From Casp-actino8 sp964614655 (GTDB lineage Bacteria; Actinomycetota; Acidimicrobiia; Acidimicrobiales; Ilumatobacteraceae), in NCBI GenBank assembly GCA_964614655.1, contig CAZTPF010000004.1, positions 38,955 through 102,954 of the forward strand: DNA of 64,000 nt. Direction: 5' to 3'. A program made the translations under genes and the position numbers. Below, piece by piece: positions 7,789-14,796 of the stretch (its first letter is position 1; the number at the start of each line of letters is the position of its first letter). Under the pieces are notes generated by a model, which was not told the origin of the DNA, searched no databases, and saw only the letters and a list, made by a program, of their open reading frames with translations.

Positions 7789-7806
7789 GGTCGCCCCCCG
7801 GCGACC
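7789..7806. promoter_or_regulatory. Perfect 7-bp inverted repeat in the whiB leader
   Basis: GGTCGCC-CCCC-GGCGACC. It lies just downstream of a possible minus-strand -10 (TATTTT at 7812-7817) and about 50 bases before the whiB start, so it may be an operator or a leader hairpin. The rest of 7741-7871 shows no gene. Confidence 0.35.
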
Positions 7807-7871
7807 CCCTGAAAATAGATCGGGGGTCGACCGTCGGCCAGAGTCGGCCGTGTGACGTGGGTCGTCCCAGG

Positions 7872-8924
7872 TCAGAGACGGGAGGCGAAGTGGCGCAGGC
7901 CGGAGGCGAACTGTTCGATGTCGGCGGCTTCGGTGTCCCAGGCGGTCATCCAACGCACCTGGGGGAGTTCCCAGTCGTAGAAGAACGACCAGGCGCGGAC
8001 CGCTTCTCGCAGAGTGGGGTCGAGCGTCGGGAAGATGCTGTTGACCGCCGGCGCCGGACCGCGGTCGACGCCGGGAATACCGTCGAGCGAGTCGTGGAGC
8101 ACCCGACAGGATTCGTTGGCGCGACGGGCGTTGTCGATCCAGAGGTCGTCGGTGAACAAGGCGAGGAACTGAGCCGAGACGTAGCGCATCTTCGACGGAA
8201 GCTGGGTGATCTGTTTACGGACGTAAGGAGCGGAAGCGGCGAGTGATGGATCGAGGAACACCACCGCTTCGCCGTACATGGCTCCGTTCTTCGCGCCACC
8301 GAACGACACCACGTCGACACCGGCGTCGACCGTGAACGAGCGCAACGCATCGACCGTTCCACCGAGCGCCGCGCAGGCGTTGGCGATACGCGCGCCATCG
8401 AGGTGCACCTTCATTCCCATCCGATGCGCGGTGTCGGCGAGGACTGCGATCTCGTCGGGCGTGTAGAGCGTTCCCCACTCGGTGCTCTGGGTGATCGACA
8501 GCACGCTCGGCTGGACGTGATGGACGACGCCGGTGAAGTGGGCGAATTCGGACACCTGTTCGGGGGAGATCTTGCCCGCCGTGTGGGGGACGTCGAGCAG
8601 CTTCGCACCGAGCACGAATTCGGGTGCCCCGGTCTCGTCGAGATTGATGTGGGAGGCGTCGGTGCAGACCACGGCCCCGGCGGGGGACAGGAGGGACGCG
8701 AGGGCCAGCACGTTGGCGCCCGTTCCGCCCCAAACCATCAACGACTCGACGTGTCGACCGAACAAGTCGTCGAAACGTCGGGCGGCCGCCTGCGTCCACG
8801 GATCGTCGCCGTACGCCACCGCGTGTCCGGAATTGGCCTCGATCAAGGCCTCCAGAACCTTGGGATGGACCGACGCGTTGTTGTCGCTCGCGAAACGGCG
8901 CTCGGGTGCGGGGGGCGTCGACAT
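7872..8924 (-). CDS. Low-specificity threonine aldolase family, PLP-dependent
   Basis: 350 residues. Fold type I PLP enzyme: FASDNNASVHPKVLEAL at the N-terminus is typical of threonine aldolases, HLDGARIANA holds the Asp that contacts the PLP ring nitrogen, and SFGGAKNGAM carries the PLP lysine. The expected reaction is L-(allo-)threonine to glycine and acetaldehyde, which would supply glycine for the cleavage system at 11251-18634. The ATG at 8924 is preferred; CAGACT lies 6 bases before it. It is divergent from the zinc-finger gene at 8988, whose start is covered by a 20-bp palindrome. Confidence 0.85.
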   Translation of the reverse strand: MSTPPAPERRFASDNNASVHPKVLEALIEANSGHAVAYGDDPWTQAAARRFDDLFGRHVESLMVWGGTGANVLALASLLSPAGAVVCTDASHINLDETGAPEFVLGAKLLDVPHTAGKISPEQVSEFAHFTGVVHHVQPSVLSITQSTEWGTLYTPDEIAVLADTAHRMGMKVHLDGARIANACAALGGTVDALRSFTVDAGVDVVSFGGAKNGAMYGEAVVFLDPSLAASAPYVRKQITQLPSKMRYVSAQFLALFTDDLWIDNARRANESCRVLHDSLDGIPGVDRGPAPAVNSIFPTLDPTLREAVRAWSFFYDWELPQVRWMTAWDTEAADIEQFASGLRHFASRL

Positions 8925-8930
8925 GTCAAC

Positions 8931-8936
8931 AGTCTG
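8931..8936 (-). promoter_or_regulatory. Possible leaderless -10 of threonine aldolase gene
   Basis: CAGACT on the minus strand, 6 bases before the ATG at 8924; one mismatch to TANNNT. Confidence 0.35.
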
Positions 8937-8978
8937 CTCGTTCCGAGCATCCGCGCGTCGTGTGACCTGACCGAGCAT

Positions 8979-8998
8979 GATTTCGTCATGACGAAATC
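8979..8998. promoter_or_regulatory. Perfect 20-bp palindrome over a start codon (operator candidate)
   Basis: GATTTCGTCATGACGAAATC is identical to its reverse complement. The ATG of the 8988 gene sits at its centre, and a CATGAT -10-like hexamer (8976-8981) overlaps its left edge, so a bound protein would block initiation. An 18/20 match covers the gcvP start at 11242-11261. Confidence 0.5.
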
Positions 8999-9359
8999 GA
9001 CCGTAGGGGGACGGGGGCGGGCGATCGACGCTCCGCGATGCCGTCACTGCCGCCGCGTCATGGCCGAGCGGTCCGGACCCGGTCGGCCGAAGGAGTTCTG
9101 CAGTCAGGCGTGCCGTCAATGGGATTGGGTCGGACGTCAGAGAGCCCGAGAACTTCAGATCAGTGAGGACGAACTGATCGTGGCCCGTGCCGAACTCGAC
9201 GCGCTGTACGACGAGTTGTACGTGTTGTCGTGTGCAGTGGCCGACACCGAACGGGAGATCGCCGACCGGCGGGCGACGGTGACCTCGTTGCGGGAGGCCG
9301 TGGACTGGTTGCTCGATGCCGCCCGACCCCTTCATGAGCGGGTGGCACAACGCCCATAA
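8988..9359 (+). CDS. Small zinc-finger and coiled-coil protein
   Basis: 123 residues; not assigned to a named family. CRHC at about residues 17-20 and CSQAC near 38-42 (C-x2-C...C-x3-C) form a probable zinc ribbon, with basic residues between (RPKEFCSQACRQWDWVGRQ) that resemble DNA-contacting zinc fingers. After residue 50 the chain is helical and heptad-like (ELQISEDELIVARAELDALY...), probably a dimerising coiled coil. A DNA-binding role is inferred from this plan. The ATG is the centre of a perfect 20-bp palindrome, so it may be autoregulated; it is divergent from threonine aldolase. Confidence 0.65.
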   Translation: MTKSTVGGRGRAIDAPRCRHCRRVMAERSGPGRPKEFCSQACRQWDWVGRQRARELQISEDELIVARAELDALYDELYVLSCAVADTEREIADRRATVTSLREAVDWLLDAARPLHERVAQRP

Positions 9360-9360
9360 T
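9355..9360 (+). promoter_or_regulatory. CATAAT -10 pointing antisense into the FKBP gene
   Basis: CATAAT overlaps the stop codon of the zinc-finger gene and is followed by 7 bases and an ATG at 9368, the same spacing as the leaderless starts. The frame from that ATG runs antisense through the FKBP gene to 9907. 9360-9460 holds no other gene. Confidence 0.3.
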
Positions 9361-9460
9361 CTTCGTTATGTCACAAAAGGGTGACGGGAAAATGGCTGGT
9401 CAGGTCGAGCCGAATCTCTCCACTCCCCACTCGAAACGTGAGCTGGAGACGACGCGCAGT

Positions 9461-9841
9461 TCAGACGACGTCGAGCAGGTCGACGACGAAGACGAGAGTT
9501 TCACCGCCGGCGATGACGCCGCCGGCGCCGCGGCTTCCGTAGCCGAGGTGCGGCGGGATCGTGAGTCGACGTCGTCCCCCGACCCGCATGCCGGCCACAC
9601 CTTGTTCCCATCCCCCGATCACTTCTCCGGCACCGAGACGGAAGCTGAAGGGTTGGCCTCGATCCCAGGAGGCGTCGAATTCGCGCCCGTTGCTCCAGGC
9701 GACTCCGACGTAGTGCATGACCGGCCGACAGCCGGCGGTGGCCTCGGCACCGTCGCCGACCGTGACGTCGTCGATCACGAGATCGGCGGGCGGAGTGCCC
9801 TCGGGAATGGTGATGGAGGGTTTGGTCGCGTCGTGAGCCAT
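9461..9841 (-). CDS. FKBP-type peptidyl-prolyl cis-trans isomerase
   Basis: 126 residues, a single FKBP domain with no signal peptide, so probably cytoplasmic. Family landmarks are visible: MHYVGVAWSNGREFDASWDR, FSFRLGAGEVIGGWEQGVAG and RRLTIPPHLGYGSRG, which supply the drug- and proline-binding pocket (Tyr, Phe, Trp and the GYG loop). It catalyses cis-trans isomerisation of Xaa-Pro bonds. TAAGGT with a 6-base spacer precedes the ATG at 9841. Confidence 0.92.
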   Translation of the reverse strand: MAHDATKPSITIPEGTPPADLVIDDVTVGDGAEATAGCRPVMHYVGVAWSNGREFDASWDRGQPFSFRLGAGEVIGGWEQGVAGMRVGGRRRLTIPPHLGYGSRGAGGVIAGGETLVFVVDLLDVV

Positions 9842-9847
9842 GGGGCG

Positions 9848-9853
9848 ACCTTA
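9848..9853 (-). promoter_or_regulatory. Leaderless -10 element of FKBP gene
   Basis: TAAGGT on the minus strand, 6 bases before the ATG at 9841. Confidence 0.5.
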
Positions 9854-9882
9854 GGCGTTCGGGAGTTCAGGTTCCGTTTCGG

Positions 9883-10311
9883 TCAGGTCGACTTCGGGCG
9901 CACGTAGGTCCCTTGGGCCACGGCGACCGGTTTGGAGGGGTCGTCGGTCCAGGCTTCGACCGTTCCCACGACGTTGCGGCCGGCGAGAGTGTGAATCGTC
10001 GCTCGCGCGCGAATGACCTCTCCCCTGGCCGGGCGCAGGAAGCGAATGGACATCTCGCTCGTGAGGGTCATGGGTTCCATCGACGTGCAACTGAGCGCGG
10101 CGTAGAAGAGGGCGGCGTCGCAGATGCTGAACACGGTCGGTCCGCTGATGATCTTGCCCGGTCGGAGCATCTCGGAACTCGGATGCATCACCGCGACGGC
10201 TTCCCCGAAGGCCATGTGCTCGCAGGCGTTGGACGCTCCCCCGAAGTGTCCGCCGATGAAGGCGTTCATCTCGTCGACCGAGACCTTCGGCGCCTGTGTG
10301 TGATCCATCAT
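9883..10311 (-). CDS. Hotdog-fold thioesterase (PaaI-like)
   Basis: 142 residues. The hotdog helix and strand pattern is visible: GGHFGGASNACEHM, then KIISGPTVFSICDAALFYAAL (helix with the central Asp) and MTLTSEMSIRFLRPA. PaaI-type enzymes hydrolyse acyl-CoA thioesters; the substrate is not predictable. The first of two adjacent ATGs (10311) is chosen because GAGGGGG lies 5 bases upstream. A strong hairpin at 10353-10406 separates it from the gene upstream, so it probably has its own promoter. Confidence 0.7.
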   Translation of the reverse strand: MMDHTQAPKVSVDEMNAFIGGHFGGASNACEHMAFGEAVAVMHPSSEMLRPGKIISGPTVFSICDAALFYAALSCTSMEPMTLTSEMSIRFLRPARGEVIRARATIHTLAGRNVVGTVEAWTDDPSKPVAVAQGTYVRPKST

Positions 10312-10352
10312 GACGTCCCCCTCGACAGCCACCCCGCACAACGACGAAAACT

Positions 10353-10406
10353 GCCCACTCTGTTGCGTAAGTACCCGTATGTGAGCATTTGCGCAACAGG
10401 GTGGGC
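10353..10406 (-). terminator. 18-bp stem-loop, candidate terminator of the 10415-11176 gene
   Basis: The arms 10353-10370 and 10389-10406 pair over 18 bp with two non-Watson-Crick positions and an 18-base loop. On the minus strand the stem begins 9 bases after the stop of the upstream gene and is followed by AGTTTT, as expected of an intrinsic terminator. The long loop leaves an operator role possible. Confidence 0.45.
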
Positions 10407-10414
10407 GAATTTCA

Positions 10415-11176
10415 TCATGGGAAGACGGTGGCGTGGGCGGCGGCCACCAGCTCGGTCAACTGGCTCAATTCGTCGTCGGTGAGTACGTCGAGATGACGGG
10501 CCATGAGTGAATTCGTGAGGTCCTCGGCGACAGTGAACTTGCCGGCCAGGTCGGCGCCGATCGTGAACGGTCCGGTCCAGCCGAACTTCTCGGCTTGGTC
10601 GATCCCGCCGATCGGATTGGCCAGCACTGCATCGAGTGGTGTGAGGCCCGAGGCCACGCAGGCCACCAGGTGAACGCTCCCCCGCAACTCGCGCAGAACG
10701 TGCAGGAGGAGATAACAGCGACCGGTGGCGTCCTCTGGTCGGTCCATCGAACGCCAGCCGGCGAAGAGCGAGAGTCCGCCGACATCGGCGTTGTCGACCA
10801 CGCGACCGACGAGATCGGCGAGGCGTTCGGCATCGGCGAAGTCGCCGAGACGACGACGACCCCATTCGACGCAGCCGTCGGCGTAGCGTCTCGCTCCCGC
10901 TCGTGCACCCTCCACCGCGACTCCTGCGTTCCAGAGCGAGGCGATCAGGTCGGGTGCGAAGAAACCGAAGGCGCTGACGACCACGTTGGCGTCCACGTCA
11001 CCGAGGACGCCTCCCCGACCCACCACGTAGTAGGCGAAGCCACCGGGATAGCCGGCTTCCTTGCCCGGTCCGAGAACCTCGGGATGCAACATGAATCCAC
11101 CACCGAGGAGTCCGACCGGCCCGGCGATGTCGGAGGCCGCGCCGACGGCCGTCGTTCGAGACGAGAGAGAAGTCAC
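10415..11176 (-). CDS. SCO6745-like actinobacterial protein
   Basis: 253 residues with a mixed helical pattern (FAYYVVGRGGVLGDV, VVSAFGFFAPDLIASLWNAG). The order of motifs, including an early Gly-rich shelf, the FFAPDLI segment and a later region rich in Leu/Ala helices, resembles the actinobacterial SCO6745 family, whose members have a helix-turn-helix-like fold; this match is from memory of the family pattern and is tentative. Molecular role unknown. The GTG at 11176 has TAGCGT 6 bases upstream. It is divergent from gcvP. Confidence 0.5.
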   Translation of the reverse strand: MTSLSSRTTAVGAASDIAGPVGLLGGGFMLHPEVLGPGKEAGYPGGFAYYVVGRGGVLGDVDANVVVSAFGFFAPDLIASLWNAGVAVEGARAGARRYADGCVEWGRRRLGDFADAERLADLVGRVVDNADVGGLSLFAGWRSMDRPEDATGRCYLLLHVLRELRGSVHLVACVASGLTPLDAVLANPIGGIDQAEKFGWTGPFTIGADLAGKFTVAEDLTNSLMARHLDVLTDDELSQLTELVAAAHATVFP

Positions 11177-11182
11177 GTCACG

Positions 11183-11188
11183 ACGCTA
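11183..11188 (-). promoter_or_regulatory. Leaderless -10 of the SCO6745-like gene
   Basis: TAGCGT on the minus strand, 6 bases before the GTG at 11176. Confidence 0.5.
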
Positions 11189-11220
11189 GTCCGCTCCCCC
11201 ATGTGGTCGACGACGACAAC

Positions 11221-11226
11221 TATGGT
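11221..11226 (+). promoter_or_regulatory. -10 element of gcvP
   Basis: TATGGT, 24 bases before the gcvP ATG, giving a short leader that contains the ribosome-binding site AAAGGGG. The leader is too short for a glycine riboswitch. Confidence 0.45.
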
Positions 11227-11241
11227 CAGGGTCGACAAAGG

Positions 11242-11261
11242 GGTTTCGTCATGACGCAATC
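11242..11261. promoter_or_regulatory. Near-palindrome over the gcvP start, 18/20 match to 8979-8998
   Basis: GGTTTCGTCATGACGCAATC differs from the perfect palindrome at 8979-8998 at two positions and is likewise centred on the start codon (ATG at 11251). It may be a shared operator of glycine-producing and glycine-consuming genes, or chance around a common ATGACG start. Confidence 0.4.
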
Positions 11262-14151
11262 ACCGGACGTTCGACCGTCGGACACGCAGGCTCTCGACTC
11301 GTCCAGCCTCGACGAACTTTTCGACGCGACCGCCTTCCGTCGGCGACACATCGGACCGTCGATGCTCGACACCGAAGGTGCGTGGCGCGACATGCTCGCC
11401 GTGATCGGTGTCGACTCGGTCGACGACCTGATCTCGGCCGCCGTTCCGGAAGCCATCCGCACCGACGCGCCGCTCGCCCTACCGGCAGCGCGGTCCGAGA
11501 CCGACATGACGGCCGCCCTGTCCTCCCTCGCGGCTTTGAACGCTCCACGCCGGAGTTTCATCGGTCTCGGCTACTCCCCCACGATCACACCGCCGGTCAT
11601 CAAGCGGAACGTTCTCGAGAATCCCGCCTGGTACACCGCGTACACGCCCTATCAGCCCGAGATCAGCCAAGGTCGGCTCGAGACTCTGGTGAATTTCCAG
11701 ACCTTGATCTCCGATCTGACCGGACTGCCGGTCGCCAACGCATCCCTGCTCGACGAAGCAACGGCGGCCGCCGAGGCCATGACGATGGCCCGGCGCATCT
11801 CGAAGAACGAAGGATCCGTCTTTTTCGTCGACGACGACACCCATCCGCAGATCGTGCGGGTGCTGCGCACTCGCGCCGTCCCTCTCGGAATCGAACTCGT
11901 CGTGGCTCCCGCCGAGACGTTCGACGCGTCGCGTGGTTTCGGTGTCCTCGTGTCGTATCCCACGTCGACCGGGCGAGTCGCTCAGCCGCACGAGCTCGTC
12001 CGGATCTGGCGCGACGCCGGAGCGATCGTGACGGTCGCCGCCGACCCCATGGCTCTCGTTCTGCTCGAATCGCCGGGCGCCTTCGGCGCCGACATCGTGA
12101 TCGGCTCGGCGCAGAGATTCGGATTACCGATGGGCTTCGGAGGGCCGCACGCCGCTTTCGTGGCCACGTCCAACGAACACGCGCGGACGTTGCCGGGCCG
12201 TCTGGTCGGTGTGAGCACCGATCGCTCCGGTCGGCCGGCCCTTCGACTCGCCTTGCAGACACGCGAACAACACATCCGCCGCGAAAAGGCGACCAGCAAC
12301 ATCTGCACGGCTCAAGCGCTCCTCGCGAACATCGCCGGGTTGTACGCCGCCTGGCACGGACCGGACGGCCTACGTCGGATCGCCCATCGCCTCCATCGTC
12401 TGGCGTCGATCGCCGCATCGGTTCTCGTCGAGCACGGATGGACGCTCCGACACGACACGTGGTTCGACACGATCTGCTGCTCGGCACCCGCGACTGTCGA
12501 CACGGTGATGGCTCGCGCCCAAGACGCCGGATTCGACATTCGCCGAGTCGACGACGCAACGGTCGCGCTCACGGTCGACGAGTGCACCACGATCGACGAG
12601 TTGGCCGCTCTCCTCTCGGCTCTCACCGGTTCACCTCTGTCACCCGACGACGTGCGGGCCCACGACGGTCGCCGCGTCGGTCTCGAGGAGAACATGCTGC
12701 GTGTCGATCCGATTCTGACCGCGCCCGTGTTCTCGGCCCACCGCTCCGAGCACGAGATGCTGCGTTATCTGCGCCGTCTGTCCGACAAGGACCTGGCGCT
12801 CGATCGCACCATGATTCCGCTCGGTTCGTGCACCATGAAACTGAACGCGACGTCCGAGATGGAGCCGATCACCTGGCCGGCGTTCGCCGATGTGCACCCT
12901 TTCGCCCCCGACGACGAGACGGTCGGCTATCGCCGACTCATCGGCGATCTGGAATCGGCATTGGCCGAGATCACCGGCTACGACGCCGTGAGCCTCCAGC
13001 CGAACGCCGGCAGTCAGGGCGAGTTCGCCGGACTCCTCGCCATCAAGGCGTACCACACGTCGCGTGGTGACCTCGATCGAGACGTCTGCCTGATTCCGTC
13101 GAGTGCTCATGGCACCAACGCCGCGAGTGCCGTCATGGCGGGAATGCGCGTCGTGGTCGTGGCGTGCGACGACCACGGGAACGTGGATCTGGTCGACCTC
13201 GAACGTCGGATCGGCGAACATCGTGAACGACTGGCGGCCGTCATGGTCACCTATCCGTCGACCCACGGAGTGTTCGAAGAAGGAATCGTCCGCCTGTGCG
13301 ACATGGTGCACGAAGCGGGCGGACAGGTCTACGTCGACGGGGCCAACCTCAATGCGCTCGTCGGCGTGGCGAGACCGGGCTGGTTCGGGGCCGACGTCAG
13401 TCACCTCAATCTCCACAAGACCTTCTGCATCCCGCACGGAGGTGGCGGTCCGGGTGTGGGTCCCGTCGCAGTGCGCGCTCACCTGGCTCCTTTTCTTCCC
13501 GGCGATCCACGACGCGACGACGATCCGGTCGGCCCGGTCTCGGCGGCACCGTACGGTTCGGCGGGGATCCTGCCGATCTCGTGGATGTACATCGGTCTCA
13601 TGGGTCCGGACGGCCTGCGCCGGGCCACCGAAGCCGCCATCGTCAACGCCAACTACATGGCTCGTCGTCTGTCGGCGCACTTCCCGGTTCTCTACACCGG
13701 GGCCGAAGGATTCGTCGCTCACGAGTGCATCATCGACCTGCGTCCGATCACCAAGACGACGGGGGTGACCGTCGACGACGTCGCCAAACGCCTCATGGAC
13801 TACGGGTTCCATGCACCCACGGTGAGTTTCCCGGTGGCCGGCACGATGATGATCGAACCGACCGAAAGCGAGACCAAGAGCGAACTCGATCGGTTCTGTG
13901 ACGCCATGGCGGCGATCCGCGTGGAGATCGACGAGATCGAATCCGGGCGAATGTCGATCGACGAGAGTCCCCTTCGCATGGCTCCGCACACTCTCGACGA
14001 CCTCACCGGCCCCTGGGATCGGGCGTACCCGCGCCATGTGGCGTCGCCGGTCGGTGCACGTTGGTACCACGTCCCGGTCGGGCGCATCGATGCCGCCCAT
14101 GGTGACCGGAACCTCGTCTGTACTTGCGAGCCCCTCTCGTCGTACGCCTGA
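11251..14151 (+). CDS. gcvP: Glycine dehydrogenase (decarboxylating), P-protein of the glycine cleavage system
   Basis: 966 residues, the normal length for the single-chain P-protein. It decarboxylates glycine with PLP and passes the aminomethyl group to lipoyl GcvH. The PLP lysine lies in HLNLHKTFCIPHGGGGPG (Lys about 723); other family blocks include FRRRHIGPS near the N-terminus, GLGYSPTITPPVIKRN, IPLGSCTMKLNATSEM and SSAHGTNAASAVMAGM. The ATG at 11251 follows AAAGGGG and is preferred over a longer frame from 11203. GcvT and GcvH partners are at 14797 and 18254; the L-protein is not in the window. Confidence 0.97.
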   Translation: MTQSPDVRPSDTQALDSSSLDELFDATAFRRRHIGPSMLDTEGAWRDMLAVIGVDSVDDLISAAVPEAIRTDAPLALPAARSETDMTAALSSLAALNAPRRSFIGLGYSPTITPPVIKRNVLENPAWYTAYTPYQPEISQGRLETLVNFQTLISDLTGLPVANASLLDEATAAAEAMTMARRISKNEGSVFFVDDDTHPQIVRVLRTRAVPLGIELVVAPAETFDASRGFGVLVSYPTSTGRVAQPHELVRIWRDAGAIVTVAADPMALVLLESPGAFGADIVIGSAQRFGLPMGFGGPHAAFVATSNEHARTLPGRLVGVSTDRSGRPALRLALQTREQHIRREKATSNICTAQALLANIAGLYAAWHGPDGLRRIAHRLHRLASIAASVLVEHGWTLRHDTWFDTICCSAPATVDTVMARAQDAGFDIRRVDDATVALTVDECTTIDELAALLSALTGSPLSPDDVRAHDGRRVGLEENMLRVDPILTAPVFSAHRSEHEMLRYLRRLSDKDLALDRTMIPLGSCTMKLNATSEMEPITWPAFADVHPFAPDDETVGYRRLIGDLESALAEITGYDAVSLQPNAGSQGEFAGLLAIKAYHTSRGDLDRDVCLIPSSAHGTNAASAVMAGMRVVVVACDDHGNVDLVDLERRIGEHRERLAAVMVTYPSTHGVFEEGIVRLCDMVHEAGGQVYVDGANLNALVGVARPGWFGADVSHLNLHKTFCIPHGGGGPGVGPVAVRAHLAPFLPGDPRRDDDPVGPVSAAPYGSAGILPISWMYIGLMGPDGLRRATEAAIVNANYMARRLSAHFPVLYTGAEGFVAHECIIDLRPITKTTGVTVDDVAKRLMDYGFHAPTVSFPVAGTMMIEPTESETKSELDRFCDAMAAIRVEIDEIESGRMSIDESPLRMAPHTLDDLTGPWDRAYPRHVASPVGARWYHVPVGRIDAAHGDRNLVCTCEPLSSYA

Positions 14152-14161
14152 TCTCGAACGC

Positions 14162-14167
14162 TAGTTT
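14162..14167 (+). promoter_or_regulatory. Leaderless -10 element of the 14175 gene
   Basis: TAGTTT, 7 bases before the ATG at 14175, just after the gcvP stop. Confidence 0.45.
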
Positions 14168-14174
14168 GGCCGGT

Positions 14175-14777
14175 ATGGCCGCCTCCAAGAAGTCCCCGTC
14201 GAGTTCGGCATCGTCGGCGACGACGTCGTCCAAATCCAAGACATCCGGTACCAAGTCGTCCACAGCAAAGACATCCGGAACCAAGAGATCCGGCGCGACG
14301 TCATCCGCTAGCTCGTCGTCCAGCAGCGTGTGGTCGGATACCTCGGCGGCGTCCGACTCACCGCGCGCCGAGAGCCGAGTCGAGGCCGGTCACGGTGTGC
14401 ACGATCTTCTGTCGCTCATCGGAGGCGTGAACCCGTTCGCTCTGGCCGGCAAGGCTGTCGACACCGCCACCCATGTCACGGCCGAAATGGTTCAGGCCTT
14501 GGCCAATTTCAACGACACGATGCGCGAGATCAACACCGTGGCGCGCCGTGTCAACGCGTTGCTCGACGAGATCGAACAGCCCATTCGCATCGTGGTTCCT
14601 CAGGTCACTGCGACCTTGAAGAGAGTCGACGGAGTTCTCGGCCAGGTCGGATCGCTCCCCGGTGACGTCGCCAAAGCCGTGTCGACTCTCGGTGATCTGG
14701 CCTCCCGCCTCGGTCCTTTGGCCCAGTTCGCCGAGTCGGCGGGAGGATTGTTCGGGGTGCGCACTCCCCCGAAGTGA
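14175..14777 (+). CDS. Ser/Thr/Lys-rich protein with a helical C-terminal half (unknown)
   Basis: 200 residues, no known family. Residues 1-75 are almost entirely Ser, Thr, Lys and Ala with two KTSGTK repeats, like a disordered or histone-like tail. From about residue 85 the chain becomes helical: ISLIGGVNPFALAGKAVDTA-like, then FNDTMREINTVARRVNALLD and IVVPQVTATLKRVDGVL, probably a long coiled coil. This resembles phasin-like or cell-envelope helical proteins in shape only. It lies between gcvP and the convergent gcvT with its own leaderless -10; a role in the glycine system is not supported by sequence. Confidence 0.6.
   Translation: MAASKKSPSSSASSATTSSKSKTSGTKSSTAKTSGTKRSGATSSASSSSSSVWSDTSAASDSPRAESRVEAGHGVHDLLSLIGGVNPFALAGKAVDTATHVTAEMVQALANFNDTMREINTVARRVNALLDEIEQPIRIVVPQVTATLKRVDGVLGQVGSLPGDVAKAVSTLGDLASRLGPLAQFAESAGGLFGVRTPPK
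14230..14285 (+). repeat. Direct repeat encoding KTSGTK
   Basis: Two copies of AAGACATCCGGNACCAAG, about 30 bases apart, encode KTSGTK twice in the Ser/Thr/Lys-rich tail of the 14175 protein. Confidence 0.6.
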
Positions 14778-14796
14778 GGTTCGGGCGCGACGTCGT

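Noticed and set aside
11203..11250. Longer gcvP start
   Set aside because: It would begin before the predicted -10; the ATG at 11251 has a proper ribosome-binding site.
11221..11250. Glycine riboswitch before gcvP
   Set aside because: The leader is only about 24 bases, too short for the aptamer.
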